Shown here: positions 43,837-53,872 of the stretch, in pieces
How positions within the stretch are numbered: the stretch's first letter is position 1
Layout of the letters: every line of letters begins with the position of its first letter
Assembly (NCBI GenBank): GCA_026119855.1
Contig: JAOWBW010000220.1
Coordinates: forward strand, 550,828 to 614,827
DNA from: Campanula takesimana
Lineage: Eukaryota > Streptophyta > Magnoliopsida > Asterales > Campanulaceae
Reading direction: 5' to 3'
Length of the DNA: 64,000 nt
Program-made: the position numbers and the translations under genes
Notes under the pieces: model-generated
What the model saw: only the letters and a program-made list of their open reading frames with translations
What the model was told of the DNA's origin: nothing
The model's database searches: none

Positions 43837-44499
43837 CAAGGAAGTATGACGGTGGACGACTATGGTGCTAGATTCACCGATTTGTTAGAATTTGCCCAAT
43901 GTTCTTCGATGATGAAGAGCAGAAAGCCCGAAAGTTTGAATATGGTTTGAACGACCGAATCAGATATAGAATTACTCCGTTAATGCTATCAACCTATGAT
44001 CAAGTGTTGGATAAGGCAAGGATAGTGGAGGAAGAAGCAGATAGTTATGGCAGTAAGCGAGAAGAGAAGAAAAAAAAATGTCAACTGAGAAGTAGTCGAC
44101 TGGATCTAAGGGAGGTTAGAACCGCGATGGGAATAGCAATAAGCGGAAGGCTACTGAGGATCGTGAAAAGGACAGTACTACTAGTAAGTACCAGAGTGAA
44201 GGTCATGGAAACCAAATGGATGGTAATAAGAACGACGCCAAAGGGCAAGGTTCTGATGGTAAGTGCCAAATGATTGCTTGGCTAAGAAAATGAATTTAAT
44301 TCCTGAGGCGTTAGAGAATTCTTTAGTTATAGATATTCAAACTAGAGAATCGATCCCTATTACGTCTATATATAGGAAGTGTCCTTTGAAATTGGACGGG
44401 AAAAAGCTTGACGTTGATCTCATTAGCTTGGAAATCGAAGAATTTGATGTGATATTGGTAATGGATTGGTTGGCTGCATACCATGCCCATGTAGATTGA
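43837..44499 (+). pseudogene. gypsy E gag and protease remnant
   Basis: Gag pieces KARKFEYGLNDRIRYRITPL and DQVLDKARIVEEEADS, then a basic, frame-disturbed stretch with no recognisable zinc knuckle. In 44263-44499 a protease-region tail is seen (CPLKLDGKKLDVDLISLEIE, FDVILVMDWLAAYHAHVD). The catalytic DSG-type motif is not visible. Confidence 0.7.
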
Positions 44500-44523
44500 T
44501 TTAAGAAGGAAGTTTACTTCAGA

Positions 44524-45978
44524 TTGTTATCCAGAGGAGAGTGTTGTTTACGAGGAATGAAACCTAGAAACCGATCGAGCCTAATATCGGTGATGAAAGC
44601 TCGTAAGTTATTAAGGAAAGGGTGTGAAGGATTTCTGGCATACGTGAGTACTACGGACCGGAAAGAAGTAACCATAAAATCACTTTCTGTGATTAGAGAT
44701 TTCAAGGATGTGTTCCCAGAAGATTTACCAGGGATACCACCAGAAAGAGAAGTAGAGTTTTCTATCGATTTGGTATCGGAAACTAGACCAATATCAAAGG
44801 CACCGTACAGAATGGCTCCGTCAGGTTTGAAAGGATTGAAGGAACAGCTGCAAAAGTTGTTGGATAAGGGTTTGATTAGACCGAGTGTGTCACCATGGGG
44901 TACACTAGGGTTATTTGTGAAGAAGAAGGATGGGTCGATGAGGTTATGTATCGACTATCGTGAATTAAATCGTGTGACGGTAAGGAATCAATATCCGTTG
45001 CCGAGAATAGATGATCTATTGGACCAACTTCATGGAGCATGTTATTTCTCGAAGATAGATTTGAGGTCTGATTATCATCAGCTAAGAGTAAAGAAGGACG
45101 ATATAGCAAAGACGACCTTTAGGACAAGATATGGTCATTATGAATTTGTAGTGATGCCGTTTGGGTTGACTAACGCACCGGCAGTGTTTATAGAACTTAT
45201 GAATAGGATATTTCAGAAGTTCTGGATAAATGTGTAATTGTGTTTATCAATGATATCTGGGTATATTCGAAGACCAAGGAAGATCATGAAGAGCACTTGA
45301 GACTAGTGCTGCAAATCTTGAGAGAGCAGAGGTTATATGCTAAATTCAAGAAGTGTGAATTCTGGTTGGAGGAAGTAGCATTCTTAGGACATGTTGTATC
45401 AAAGGATGGGATTGCTGTGGATCCAACAAAAATAGAAGCTATTGTGAATTGGGAAAGACCAACTTCGGTTAGTGAAATAAGAAGTTTCTTGGGTGTAGCT
45501 GGCTATTATAGGAGATTCGTAGTAGGTTTCTCAAAGTTGTCAATACCATTAACGAAATTTACTCAGAAGGGAGCTAAGTTTGTTTGGCCAGAAGAATGTG
45601 AAAAGAGTTTTGAGGAATTGAAGCGACGATTGGTGTCTGCACCAGTCCTTGCTTTACCATCGGGATCGGATGGATTTGTGATATATAGTGATGCTTCACT
45701 TAAAAGACTAGTTTGTGTGCTGATGCAGAATGAAAAAGGTTATAGCTTACGCATCTAGGCAATTGAAGAACCATGAGAAGAATTATCCAACCCATGATCT
45801 AGAGTTAGCTGCAGTGGTGTTTGCTTTGAAGATATGGAGGCACTACTTGTATGGGGTGACGTGTCAGATTTATACGGATCACAAGAGCCTTAAGTATATA
45901 TTCACCCAGAAAGAACTTAATATGCGACAAAGAAGGTGGTTGGATTTATTGAAAGATTATGATTGTACGATTTTGTAA
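44524..45978 (+). pseudogene. gypsy E reverse transcriptase-RNase H remnant
   Basis: RT: RPISKAPYRMAPSGLKGLKE, GTLGLFVKKKDGSMRLCIDY, NQYPLPRIDDLLDQL and FVVMPFGLTNAPAVF. A frameshift at about 45225-45240 precedes the active site, which reads FINDIWVYS, with Asn at the first of the two catalytic Asp positions. The tether and RNase H follow: AFLGHVVSKDGIAVDPTKIE, FVIYSDASLKRLVCVL, another shift near 45730, then YASRQLKNHEKNYPTHDLEL and WRHYLYGVTCQIYTDHKSLK. A TAA at 45976-45978 ends the frame before HPGKANKVADALSRK. Confidence 0.85.
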
Positions 45979-46116
45979 CACCCTGGGAAGGCTAATAAAG
46001 TAGCAGACGCGTTGAGTAGAAAGAACCGTGGGACGCTAGCGACGCTAATTTCTAAGGAGGAAAGTGCGTGGAACCGCATTAAGATTTCAAGCATGAAAGT
46101 GCAAGTGAAGGGTTAG

Positions 46117-47574
46117 TTGGCTCAAGTGAGTGCTCATCCAACGCTTATGGTTAGAATTAAAGAAGCACAAGAAATTGACGAAGAAGTAATGAAAGTACAT
46201 GAGAGTATCGCCAAGGGAAAGGCAAAAGACTTTCGTGTAGGAGAAGATGGAATTATGAGGTACCAATCTAGGGTATGGGTGCCAGACATTGAGGATATCA
46301 TGAGGGAGATTTTAAAGGAGGCTCATTTTTCAAAATTCTCTGTACATCCTGGAAGTACGAAGATGTATAGAAACTTGAGGGGGACGTTATGGTGGAACAA
46401 TATGAAAGGAGATATAGCCGAGTTTGTATCAAAGTGTTTGGCGTGTCAACAAGTGAAAAGTGAGCACCAGAGACCGGCAGGATTACTACAATCATTACCA
46501 ATTCCGGAGTGGAAGTGGGAACATATAGCTATGGATTTGGTATTAGGGTTACCAACGACGTTGAGAGGCTACAATGCAATTTGGGTTATTGTGGATAGGC
46601 TTACGAAGTCGTCCCACTTTCTAACAATTAAGGTGAATGATTCGTTAGAGAAATTGGCCAAGTTGTATATTGATGAAATTTTGAGATTACATGGAATACC
46701 AGTTTCGATAGTGTCTGATAAAGATGCGAGGTTTACGTCGAAATTCTGGAAAAGTCTACAACAAGCATTGGGTACGGAATTAGCAATGAGTACAGCCTTT
46801 CACCCACAGACGGATGGACAGTCGGAAAGGACTATTCAGACTCTAGAAGATATGTTGAGGGTTACGTCGTTGGACTGGCAAGGAACATGGGACGAACATT
46901 TGACGCTAGTAGAATTTGCATACAACAACAGTTTTCATGCTAGTATCGGAATGGAACCGTACGAGGCATTGTATGGAAGGAAGTGTAGATCACCTACTTG
47001 CTCGGATGAAGTTGGTGAGAGAAAGTTAACTGGACCAGAACTTATCCATGTGACCGCTGATAAGGTTCAACAAATTCAGAAATGGTTGTTGATCGCTCAA
47101 AGTCGACAGAAGTCGTATGCCGATCGCCGAAGGCGCGGTTTGGAATTTCAATTAGGCGATCATGTGTTCTTGAAGATTTCGCCAACTAAGGGAGTCATGA
47201 GGTTTGGTATTCGTTGGAAGTTAAGCCCTAGATATGTTGGACCATTTGAAATTTTGGAACGAGTTGGGATGGTATCTTACAAGTTAGCTTTACCGCCTGT
47301 GCTAGCGGGAGTGCACAATGTATTTCATGTGTCAATGTTAAGGAAGTACATTCCCGATCCGAGTCATGCGATCAAGTATAAACAACTAAGAGTTCGTGCT
47401 GATTTGAGTTACGATGAAGAACCCATAAAGATTGTAGATCGGAAAGATCAAACCTTGAGGAAAAGAGGGATTTCTTATGTGAAGGTGCAATGGAGCAACC
47501 ATACGGAAAGAGAAGCTACGTGGGAGCTCGAGAGCGAGATGCGAGAGGCATATCTCACCCTATTTTATGATTAA
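46117..47574 (+). CDS. gypsy E integrase with chromodomain, open frame
   Basis: Uninterrupted 485 residues. HHCC zinc finger HPGSTKMYRNLRGTLWW...KCLACQQVK (about 74-113); integrase core with MDLVLGLP, FIVSDKDAR-like IVSDKDARFTSKFW and the Glu region HPQTDGQSERTIQ; then the GPY/F-type module RYVGPFEILERVGMVSYKLA; and a C-terminal chromodomain-like module (PIKIVDRKDQTLRKRGISYV ... KVQWSNHTEREATWELESEM). Chromodomains of this kind steer chromovirus insertion to heterochromatin. The ATG is internal to the former polyprotein, so this is a surviving segment rather than a separate gene. Confidence 0.82.
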   Translation: MAQVSAHPTLMVRIKEAQEIDEEVMKVHESIAKGKAKDFRVGEDGIMRYQSRVWVPDIEDIMREILKEAHFSKFSVHPGSTKMYRNLRGTLWWNNMKGDIAEFVSKCLACQQVKSEHQRPAGLLQSLPIPEWKWEHIAMDLVLGLPTTLRGYNAIWVIVDRLTKSSHFLTIKVNDSLEKLAKLYIDEILRLHGIPVSIVSDKDARFTSKFWKSLQQALGTELAMSTAFHPQTDGQSERTIQTLEDMLRVTSLDWQGTWDEHLTLVEFAYNNSFHASIGMEPYEALYGRKCRSPTCSDEVGERKLTGPELIHVTADKVQQIQKWLLIAQSRQKSYADRRRRGLEFQLGDHVFLKISPTKGVMRFGIRWKLSPRYVGPFEILERVGMVSYKLALPPVLAGVHNVFHVSMLRKYIPDPSHAIKYKQLRVRADLSYDEEPIKIVDRKDQTLRKRGISYVKVQWSNHTEREATWELESEMREAYLTLFYD

Positions 47575-47619
47575 GGTACGTTTAGTTTGGAGGACCAAAC
47601 TCTTTTAAGGAGGAAAGAA

Positions 47620-49549
47620 TGTAATAACCGGCCTTGGGCCAATTATTTATTTTATTATTGTGAACTCTTTTATTATTTTGGGCTTAATTAATTAAGAGTA
47701 AGAATTGGATTTTTACCTTGGGCCCAAGTTATTTAGAACCCAAATAAGACTAGGAATCCTTTTATTTAAGGAATTGGAAACCCTAGAGTATATAAACCCT
47801 TTCTAATTCCCTAGTGATATTATTATACCACAAAAGAAAAGAACGAGAAGAGAGAACCGGAGACAGAGGGAGTTGCCGAGAGAGAGAGAGAGAGACCGGG
47901 AAAGAGAGGAAGAAAGAGAAGGAAGAAGATAAGAGAAGAAGGAAGCGAAGAAGGTAAAAATCCACCCTCTACGTTTGATTCTCCGTTGATATTTCGATCT
48001 AGTTAAGTATGAAATCGGAATTGAAACCCTAACCCTAAAGATGGACTAGAGTTTATAAAATTGATAATTGAGAAGAACATTGATTAGGGTTTTGGGATTA
48101 AGAATATATGTGTTATGTGCGTGTGTGTGTGTGTGTGTTGGTGTGTGCTGATGGTGTGCGTGTGTGTGCTGTGTGTGCGTGTGTGTGTGTACAGAATGTG
48201 TGTGTGTTATGCGGGTATATGTGTGTGTTTTAAAAGGTGAAAATAGTGTGTGTGGTGTACTGTGAATAGTAACAGTGAATAGTAACTGTGATTAGTAACC
48301 GTGAATAGTAACCGTGAATAGTAACTGGGAATAGTAACTATGAATAGTGTTTGGGTGAGTATAATGGAACCCTAAAACATATTAATTAGGAATAGAAACA
48401 ATGAAACCCTAGGGGTATTTTGGTAAAATAAAAAGGGTATTTTGGGAATACAAATAAAGGGTAGTACAAACCCTAGAATGAATATCAACCTTAGAAGGGG
48501 TTTAAGAAGATAAACCCATAAGGTTAAGAAAGTAAAAGAAAAGTATTTAGGGACGGAAGTAAAAAGTATTACTTGTTCTAAGACTATTTTATGCATGATT
48601 GTAGATTCGTGCACGAGATTTGCTAAGTGGAATAACGCAAAGCCAAGGTAAGGGATTACGTTCCTTAAGTATTGAGATTCATCCTTTAATGTAGGATCCT
48701 CATAATTCTTCAAGAGTAGCTACTAATGGCCGGTAGCATTTGAACTCCGATGTTGATATAACGTCTTTTGATTATCTTACCCTTGATGTATGTTGTTCAA
48801 TGGGTATCCAAGCGAATTGAAATTGCCTTATGTATTCTTGTACCTGGAATACTATGTGAACTATAACTGTATCTAATTGAAACAGCTGCGGTTAGATTAG
48901 TCTGATTGAAAATGACTAATTAAGATAGTCTAGTTTGATTGAAAATAACTTAGACTTTTAAATTGCTACTTGATGAAGTAGTTTGATTATCATGATATAT
49001 CATAATAAGGGAGCACCCTGAAAAGGTGTAAGGTCTCTTATTCTTTTAACACCCTGAAAAGGTGTTTGTAACTCTGGAATTGACGAACTCGTGATAGGGC
49101 CATGATTCTTTTAAGTATGATAACTATATTTTAAAAGTGTACAGTTTAAGTTTATCGATGCTAGCCTTTCATTGAAAGTATTTGTTTGGCTCCGTTCTTT
49201 CGGTCATCTCTTCTTAGTACCCAGAGAGATCCCGTATGAACTTACTGAGCATTGTTCGCTCACCCCTTCTTATATTATTTTTCCCAGGTAAAGACTAAGG
49301 ATCTAGAAGGATTGCGAGGAAGGGCAGTCCGAGGTTATGAAGAGTTTAAGACATTAATTTGTTTTGTGTTGAGCTAGTGGGTTGTACTAGCCGTTGGGAT
49401 ATAAATATTAGTTATGCTTCCGCATTGTTTGAATTATGGTTAAGTAAACTACCGTTGAATGGTAACGTTGGTTTTGAATTTATGTTGACGTTTGGGATTT
49501 TCCCTAGTTTATGGAATTTATTTATTATGTGAAAGTTTGGGTCGTTACA
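47620..49549 (+). repeat. 3' LTR of gypsy E
   Basis: Begins TGTAATAACCGGCC after the purine tract AAGGAGGAAAGAA and ends GGGTCGTTACA; 1930 bp. Contains a (GA)n run (47877-47895), a (GT)n tract (48118-48190) and a 14-bp tandem repeat (48259-48350). Confidence 0.88.
48118..48350. repeat. (GT)n and GTGAATAGTAACC tandem repeats inside LTR
   Basis: Imperfect (GT)n from 48118 to about 48250, then about seven units of GTGAATAGTAAC plus one or two variable bases. Non-coding. Confidence 0.85.
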
Positions 49550-49879
49550 AAATCGCCGTTAAACGATGGAATATATTCCCGAATTTTAGGGCGTGGGGGT
49601 GCTCCCATGACCCCCTTATCACGATTATTATGATTAACCCTACCGTACGGATCAACGCGGCAGAGATCTTCCTCACGCTCGCCGTTTTGGTTTCCGGGGT
49701 TGGCATCTCCACCACCAATTGCTAGTCGCCCAATCGCCGCTAAAAACTCAGTATTGTGCATTGCTTATTGCTCCGCCAAATGTGTAAGCGTATTGATACA
49801 AGCAAGAATTGCTTGAATGCCCTCGTTGAGTTCTCCATTGTTAGCCATCGTCCAAGGATCGTCCTTTTCTGATACCAAC
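49550..49879 (-). pseudogene. gypsy element D gag remnant, copy 2
   Basis: Second copy of the gag N-terminal part (HNTEFLAAIGRLAIGGGDAN, GAPPRPKIREYIPSFNGD). It is truncated by the gypsy E LTR at 49549. In copy 1 the codon before ATHNTEF is CAA; here it is TAA (minus strand, about 49769), a direct C-to-T stop between two copies. Confidence 0.82.
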
Positions 49880-50358
49880 TGATGTAAAACGCAGCGGAAT
49901 AGTAACTATTAATTGATCAAAATCAATTAATCTGGAAGGAATAAAATTCCCAAGAAGAATTTCAATGAAATTCTTGAATAAGAAATAAAGGAGGTGAAAG
50001 AGGGATAGATAATTGCAAAGCAATTCTTGAATAAAAATTAACTTGTTCAATACAATGAAAACCAAAAGAGTTTATACCCTAGAAAAAATAAAGAAGTCCT
50101 ATTTTAAAAAGGAAACTTAACAAAAATAATTAAGGAAATGTTTTTAGCCAAAAACTGGAACAAAACGGAATTCTTCGTCTGATCACGCGCCGAGCACGAC
50201 CGTGCTCACGAATAGGCACGATCGTGCAATTCACTACGCAAGACTCCGTTCTTCAACTCTTTTTCTGCACGGCCGAGTCCTCATCCTTGCACGGCCGAGC
50301 TAAACTCGTCCGCCCGGATTGGAGTGTTGCTGCTGCTTAAATATTTCGTGCTACATCA
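49880..50358 (-). repeat. LTR of gypsy element D, copy 2
   Basis: 479 bp, same length and ends as 42106-42584. Here both dyads are GCACGACCGTGC (50194-50205) and the perfect palindrome GCACGATCGTGC (50216-50227). Confidence 0.87.
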
Positions 50359-50478
50359 CTCCCAAAATAAGTTTTCTCTTTTTACTATTCAAAAGAACAA
50401 TAAATTATCTCTCCCAAAGAGAATAAATCATAAGACACATATGTATATCCTTAAAATCATGATAGTTATACTGGTTGG

Positions 50479-52338
50479 CAGGCTCGGTTTTGAGGGTGTA
50501 GGCCCGGTTTTGAGGGTGTGCAAGCAGCCCAATAACACAGGGCCCAATAATTTTAAGGGGCCTCAAAAATTTCACTTAGTGTATATATATATATATTTAA
50601 CTTTAGAATAAATCACACAAAGCTTAAGTGGCCTGGCGGATGAGGCTTTATGTTCTCTCTCAGTTACCCAAGTTTGATTTGATTCCTTGGGAGAGCAAAA
50701 CATTTAAATTTTTTAGTCTACCCTACTCTTCTTCTCCTTTCTCCTTTCATTTTAACTAGTAAAGAGCCCGTGCTCTGCACGGTAGAACTTTACTGATATT
50801 ATTCTATAGAAGGTGATTACTTTTTTATATAGTAATCTCATTTAAATATAATGTTAGCTAGTAATAGTAATCTTATTTATATAGAAAATTGAATATTTAC
50901 TAATATAGTAACAATTATGAGTTACTAATATTTTATTATTACTTAAAATATTCCAATGTATTAGTAAAATAATGTTTTTAATTATAATTTATTATAATAG
51001 TATCTATTTTTAGATTGTAAATGTAATAGTTATAATATATAGTAAATGTTATAGTTAACTAATATTATTAGTGAAAATATTGAGAAAAACTTGTTTTACT
51101 TAGCTTTAGTGTAAAACTTGTTTCCATTCCATAATGTAAACATAATTTCTTAATGTAAAATAGGTTTTACACATATCTTAATGTAAAACATATTTTTCAT
51201 AAGACTGACTCATATTATTAGCTAATAGTGAGCTAAATGGTAATAGTTACTTTATAGAGTAGTACATCTTCCTCAAGTGAATGTACATTTGGGATTTAAG
51301 GATCATTTTGAAGAAAAATAATAATATTAATAGAAAAATCATAAATATTATTATTATTCAAATTTAAAATTTTAGTTTTGTAAAAATATAATGATTTAAA
51401 AAAAAAAAGTTGTGTGAAGATAAATTTCAAAAGATCATTCATTTTGAGAGAAAACAGAACATTCAATTTGAGACGAAGAGAGTAACTATTATGATTAACT
51501 AATATGATTAATAATAATAATTAATTTGTATTGTAACTATTATAATTAATTAATACTATTTATAGTAATAATTAATATATATAGTAATTATTATAGTTAA
51601 CAATTACTATTAATAGTAAAATTTAATATATATTGTAACTATTATGATTAACTAATACTATTAATATTAATAGTTAACCTATATAGTAACTATTATGGTT
51701 AACTAATACTATTAATAGTAATAGTTAACGTATATAGTAACTATTATGGTTAACTAATACTATTAATAGTAGTAGTTAACCTATGTAGTAATTATTATGG
51801 TTAACTAATACTATTAATAGTAATAGTTGTTAACTAATACTATTAATAGTAATAGTTAACCCATATAATAACTAATAGTATTAACTAATAGTAAGAATTC
51901 TAAAAGTCAATTATTAATTTGAGAGGTGATGATGTGGCTTCATATAAATCAAGTTTTATCCACGTGACGACTCTATAGGGGTCTTCCTCGACTTTTACAT
52001 ATATAGATTTATAGGCCTCTCCTTTCTCCTTTCATTTTAATTTATGGGTTTCTCCTTTTTCCTTTCATTTTAAATTATAGGCATCTTTTAGCTTACTTGG
52101 CTTTTCTTATATTTTATTTTTAAAATTTTCATCCCATATTTTTAGTTTAGGATTTCATTCTATTTTTCCAAATCTCAATTAGAAAGATTGATTTTAGTTT
52201 AATAATATATTTTTATTTTAATGAATTATTTATTTATTATTTCAACATTATTGTCATTATGTTTATAAAATTTTGAAATACTAAGGGCCCCACTTTCATA
52301 TTTAGCTCAGGGCCCCTATAATTATTGAGACGGGCCTG
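50479..52338. mobile_element. hAT-type element, copy 2, full length
   Basis: Begins CAGGCTCGGTTTTGAGGG and ends GAGACGGGCCTG, with imperfect CAGGCCCG / CGGGCCTG termini. Flanked by CTGGTTGG (50471-50478) and CTGGTTAG (52339-52346), an 8-bp duplication with one change; copy 1 preserves CTGGTTAG on the left. Eight-bp duplications and CAG ends indicate hAT. Subterminal GGGCCC words are frequent. A 20-bp tandem duplication of the left end (TAGGCCCGGTTTTGAGGG) is unique to this copy. No transposase; most of its length is an inserted Helitron. Confidence 0.82.
50756..52007 (-). mobile_element. Non-autonomous Helitron inside the hAT element
   Basis: On the minus strand it starts TCTATATATGTAAAAGTCG at 52007 and ends with the hairpin CCGTGC-AGA-GCACGG (plus 50768-50782) then GCTCTTTACTAG followed by host T. 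TC start, hairpin plus CTAG end and insertion between A and T are the Helitron hallmarks. The host A/T flanks (TTTTAA | TTTATAGG) read through cleanly. The interior is TAACTATTA-type AT-rich repeat without ORFs. Confidence 0.78.
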
Positions 52339-52346
52339 CTGGTTAG

Positions 52347-52718
52347 TGCTAATTATTAATTTTGTTCAAACTATGTTTTCGATTACTATCTCGGAATGAT
52401 GTTCTCTCTCTTTTTTTCTTTGTTACTATAAATGAACTTAGAGATAATTTTAATATAATTTAGTTATCATGATGAAAATCTAAAACTTGTTTCAATAAAG
52501 TTAAAAGTGGAATTATACAACTGAGTCTTTGGGATGGACGGAGTAATATTTTTAAATAATTTCCTTCAAACATTACTGTGGTTTAAAACATAATTAAGAC
52601 ATTCAAATATCATTTCAAAGCTTGCACCTGCTATAGAGAGTGAAAAAAAAGTGAAGTGACTAATATGCCCTTCACCTTCATCTCCAAACGAAATACATTT
52701 ATATATAAATCATAATAT
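52347..52718. other. Intergenic stretch 3' of the S-protein gene
   Basis: AT-rich. Contains GGGATGGACGGAGTA (52530), a decayed Stowaway-like right end. Probably includes the 3' UTR of the minus-strand gene. Confidence 0.4.
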
Positions 52719-53177
52719 CTAAGCTATATTATTTGTTTTACTTGTGTTCCATGGATGCTTGAACTTCCAATTATCGCCAGGAAAAAGTTTATTTTCTAGG
52801 CTAAAATAAATGCCGTCAGGCTTAACTAACCAATAGCATGGTTTATGATCATATCTCACATAGTCCTTTGTCCTGAACACATCAAATACGCTATCTTTCG
52901 AGGACCACCAAATGTGATAAAAGAAAAGAGTGGTCGCAAAGTAGTTTACACCAAAACCCCAATTAAAGTCAAAATTTGGAGAGAGTATTTTATATCCCAA
53001 ATCATCATCCTTTGATGCACAATGCATCCTAACAGGATCAAAGAGGACATTTATAACATGAACAACAAAAGACTGAAAACTATTGAAATCAATGTCTTCA
53101 CATTTTGAAAGACGAATAAAATGAGGTGAACAAAGAAGGAAAAGTATGGTATATAGCCTTGCCATTGAAAAATCCAT
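52719..53177 (-). CDS. Secreted S-protein homologue (plant self-incompatibility S1 family)
   Basis: Small secreted protein of the SPH/S1 family. In poppy the founding member is the stigma self-incompatibility ligand; most plant SPH proteins have no known role. The 152-residue ORF is intact. A hydrophobic signal peptide spans about residues 1-25 (MDFSMARLYTILFLLCSPHF), with Met5 as an alternative start. The family core follows: VVHVINVLFDPVRMHC (38-53), SKDDDLGYKILSPN (55-68), NWGFGVNYFATTLFFYHIWW (72-91), VFDVF (97-101) and CYWLVKPDGIYF (114-125). The usual Cys in the LFFC.xWW position is Tyr87, and the Cys expected shortly before CYW is also absent. Length is normal for the family. It lies between two Helitrons and has no intron, as is common for SPH genes. 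The family call is firm; function is unknown. Confidence 0.9.
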   Translation of the reverse strand: MDFSMARLYTILFLLCSPHFIRLSKCEDIDFNSFQSFVVHVINVLFDPVRMHCASKDDDLGYKILSPNFDFNWGFGVNYFATTLFFYHIWWSSKDSVFDVFRTKDYVRYDHKPCYWLVKPDGIYFSLENKLFPGDNWKFKHPWNTSKTNNIA

Positions 53178-53263
53178 GTCTCAATATATGGAGAACCAAA
53201 ATAACTCTAACTATGTTTCATAGAGATGACCTCAATCTACCAAAAATAGAGATGATTTCATCC

Positions 53264-53275
53264 TCTATATATAGA
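53264..53275 (-). promoter_or_regulatory. Candidate TATA box of the S-protein gene
   Basis: TCTATATATAGA lies 87-98 bp upstream of the ATG on the minus strand. The position suits a core promoter with a short leader. The Helitron at 53335 begins about 60 bp further upstream, so the distal promoter is transposon-derived. Inferred. Confidence 0.5.
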
Positions 53276-53559
53276 GATCAAATATGTCCTCTACATAGTG
53301 AGGCATATTCCACTTGACAAACAAAACGCATGAAATATTATATATATATATTAAAGTTGGTGAAGAGGGATGTGGTGTTGCCATGTGTACAAGTCATGGA
53401 GGAAGGATGAATTTGGTGATGCCACATAAAATCTACCCTAATAAATAAGTGACTTTTCATTTTTTTTTTCCTATTAGCTAATAGTATTAGCTAATAATAT
53501 TAGTTACTAAATGAGGTATCTATTATAGTTAACTATTATAATAAATAATACATGTAATA

Positions 53560-53863
53560 GTAATAGTTACTATAATAAGTAACTATTACTTATAATAGTA
53601 ATAGTAACTATAAAAGTTAACTATTATAGTAACTATTATAGTTAACTATTACTATTATAAGTAATAGTTACTATTATTGTTAACTATTATAGTTAACTAT
53701 TACTATTATAAGTAATAGTTACTATTATTGTTAACTATTATAGTAACTATTATAGTTAACTATTACTATTATAAGTAATAGTTACTATTATTGTTAACTA
53801 TTATAGTAACTATTACTATTATAAGTAATAGTTACTTATTATAGTAACTATTATTATTATAAT
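53560..53863. repeat. AT-rich palindromic tandem repeat
   Basis: About three units of 50-60 bp built from ATAGTTAACTATTACTATT and ATAAGTAATAGTTACTATT. Each is itself self-complementary around GTTAAC or AAGTAATAGTTACTT. Part of the Helitron body. Confidence 0.8.
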
Positions 53864-53872
53864 TACTATTTA

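Larger units (their letters stand above)
43837..49549 (+). mobile_element. Ty3/gypsy chromovirus E (Tekay-like), 5' truncated
   Basis: Runs from mid-gag (SMTVDDYGARFTDLLEFA) through protease remnant, RT, RNase H, integrase and chromodomain to a single 3' LTR (47620-49549). No 5' LTR exists; the left border is a junction with hAT/Helitron sequence at 43836. The right border abuts AAATCGCC, the point in the duplicated segment that reads AAATCACC in copy 1 (41776-41783), consistent with an AAATC insertion site whose left half was deleted together with the 5' LTR. Confidence 0.85.
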
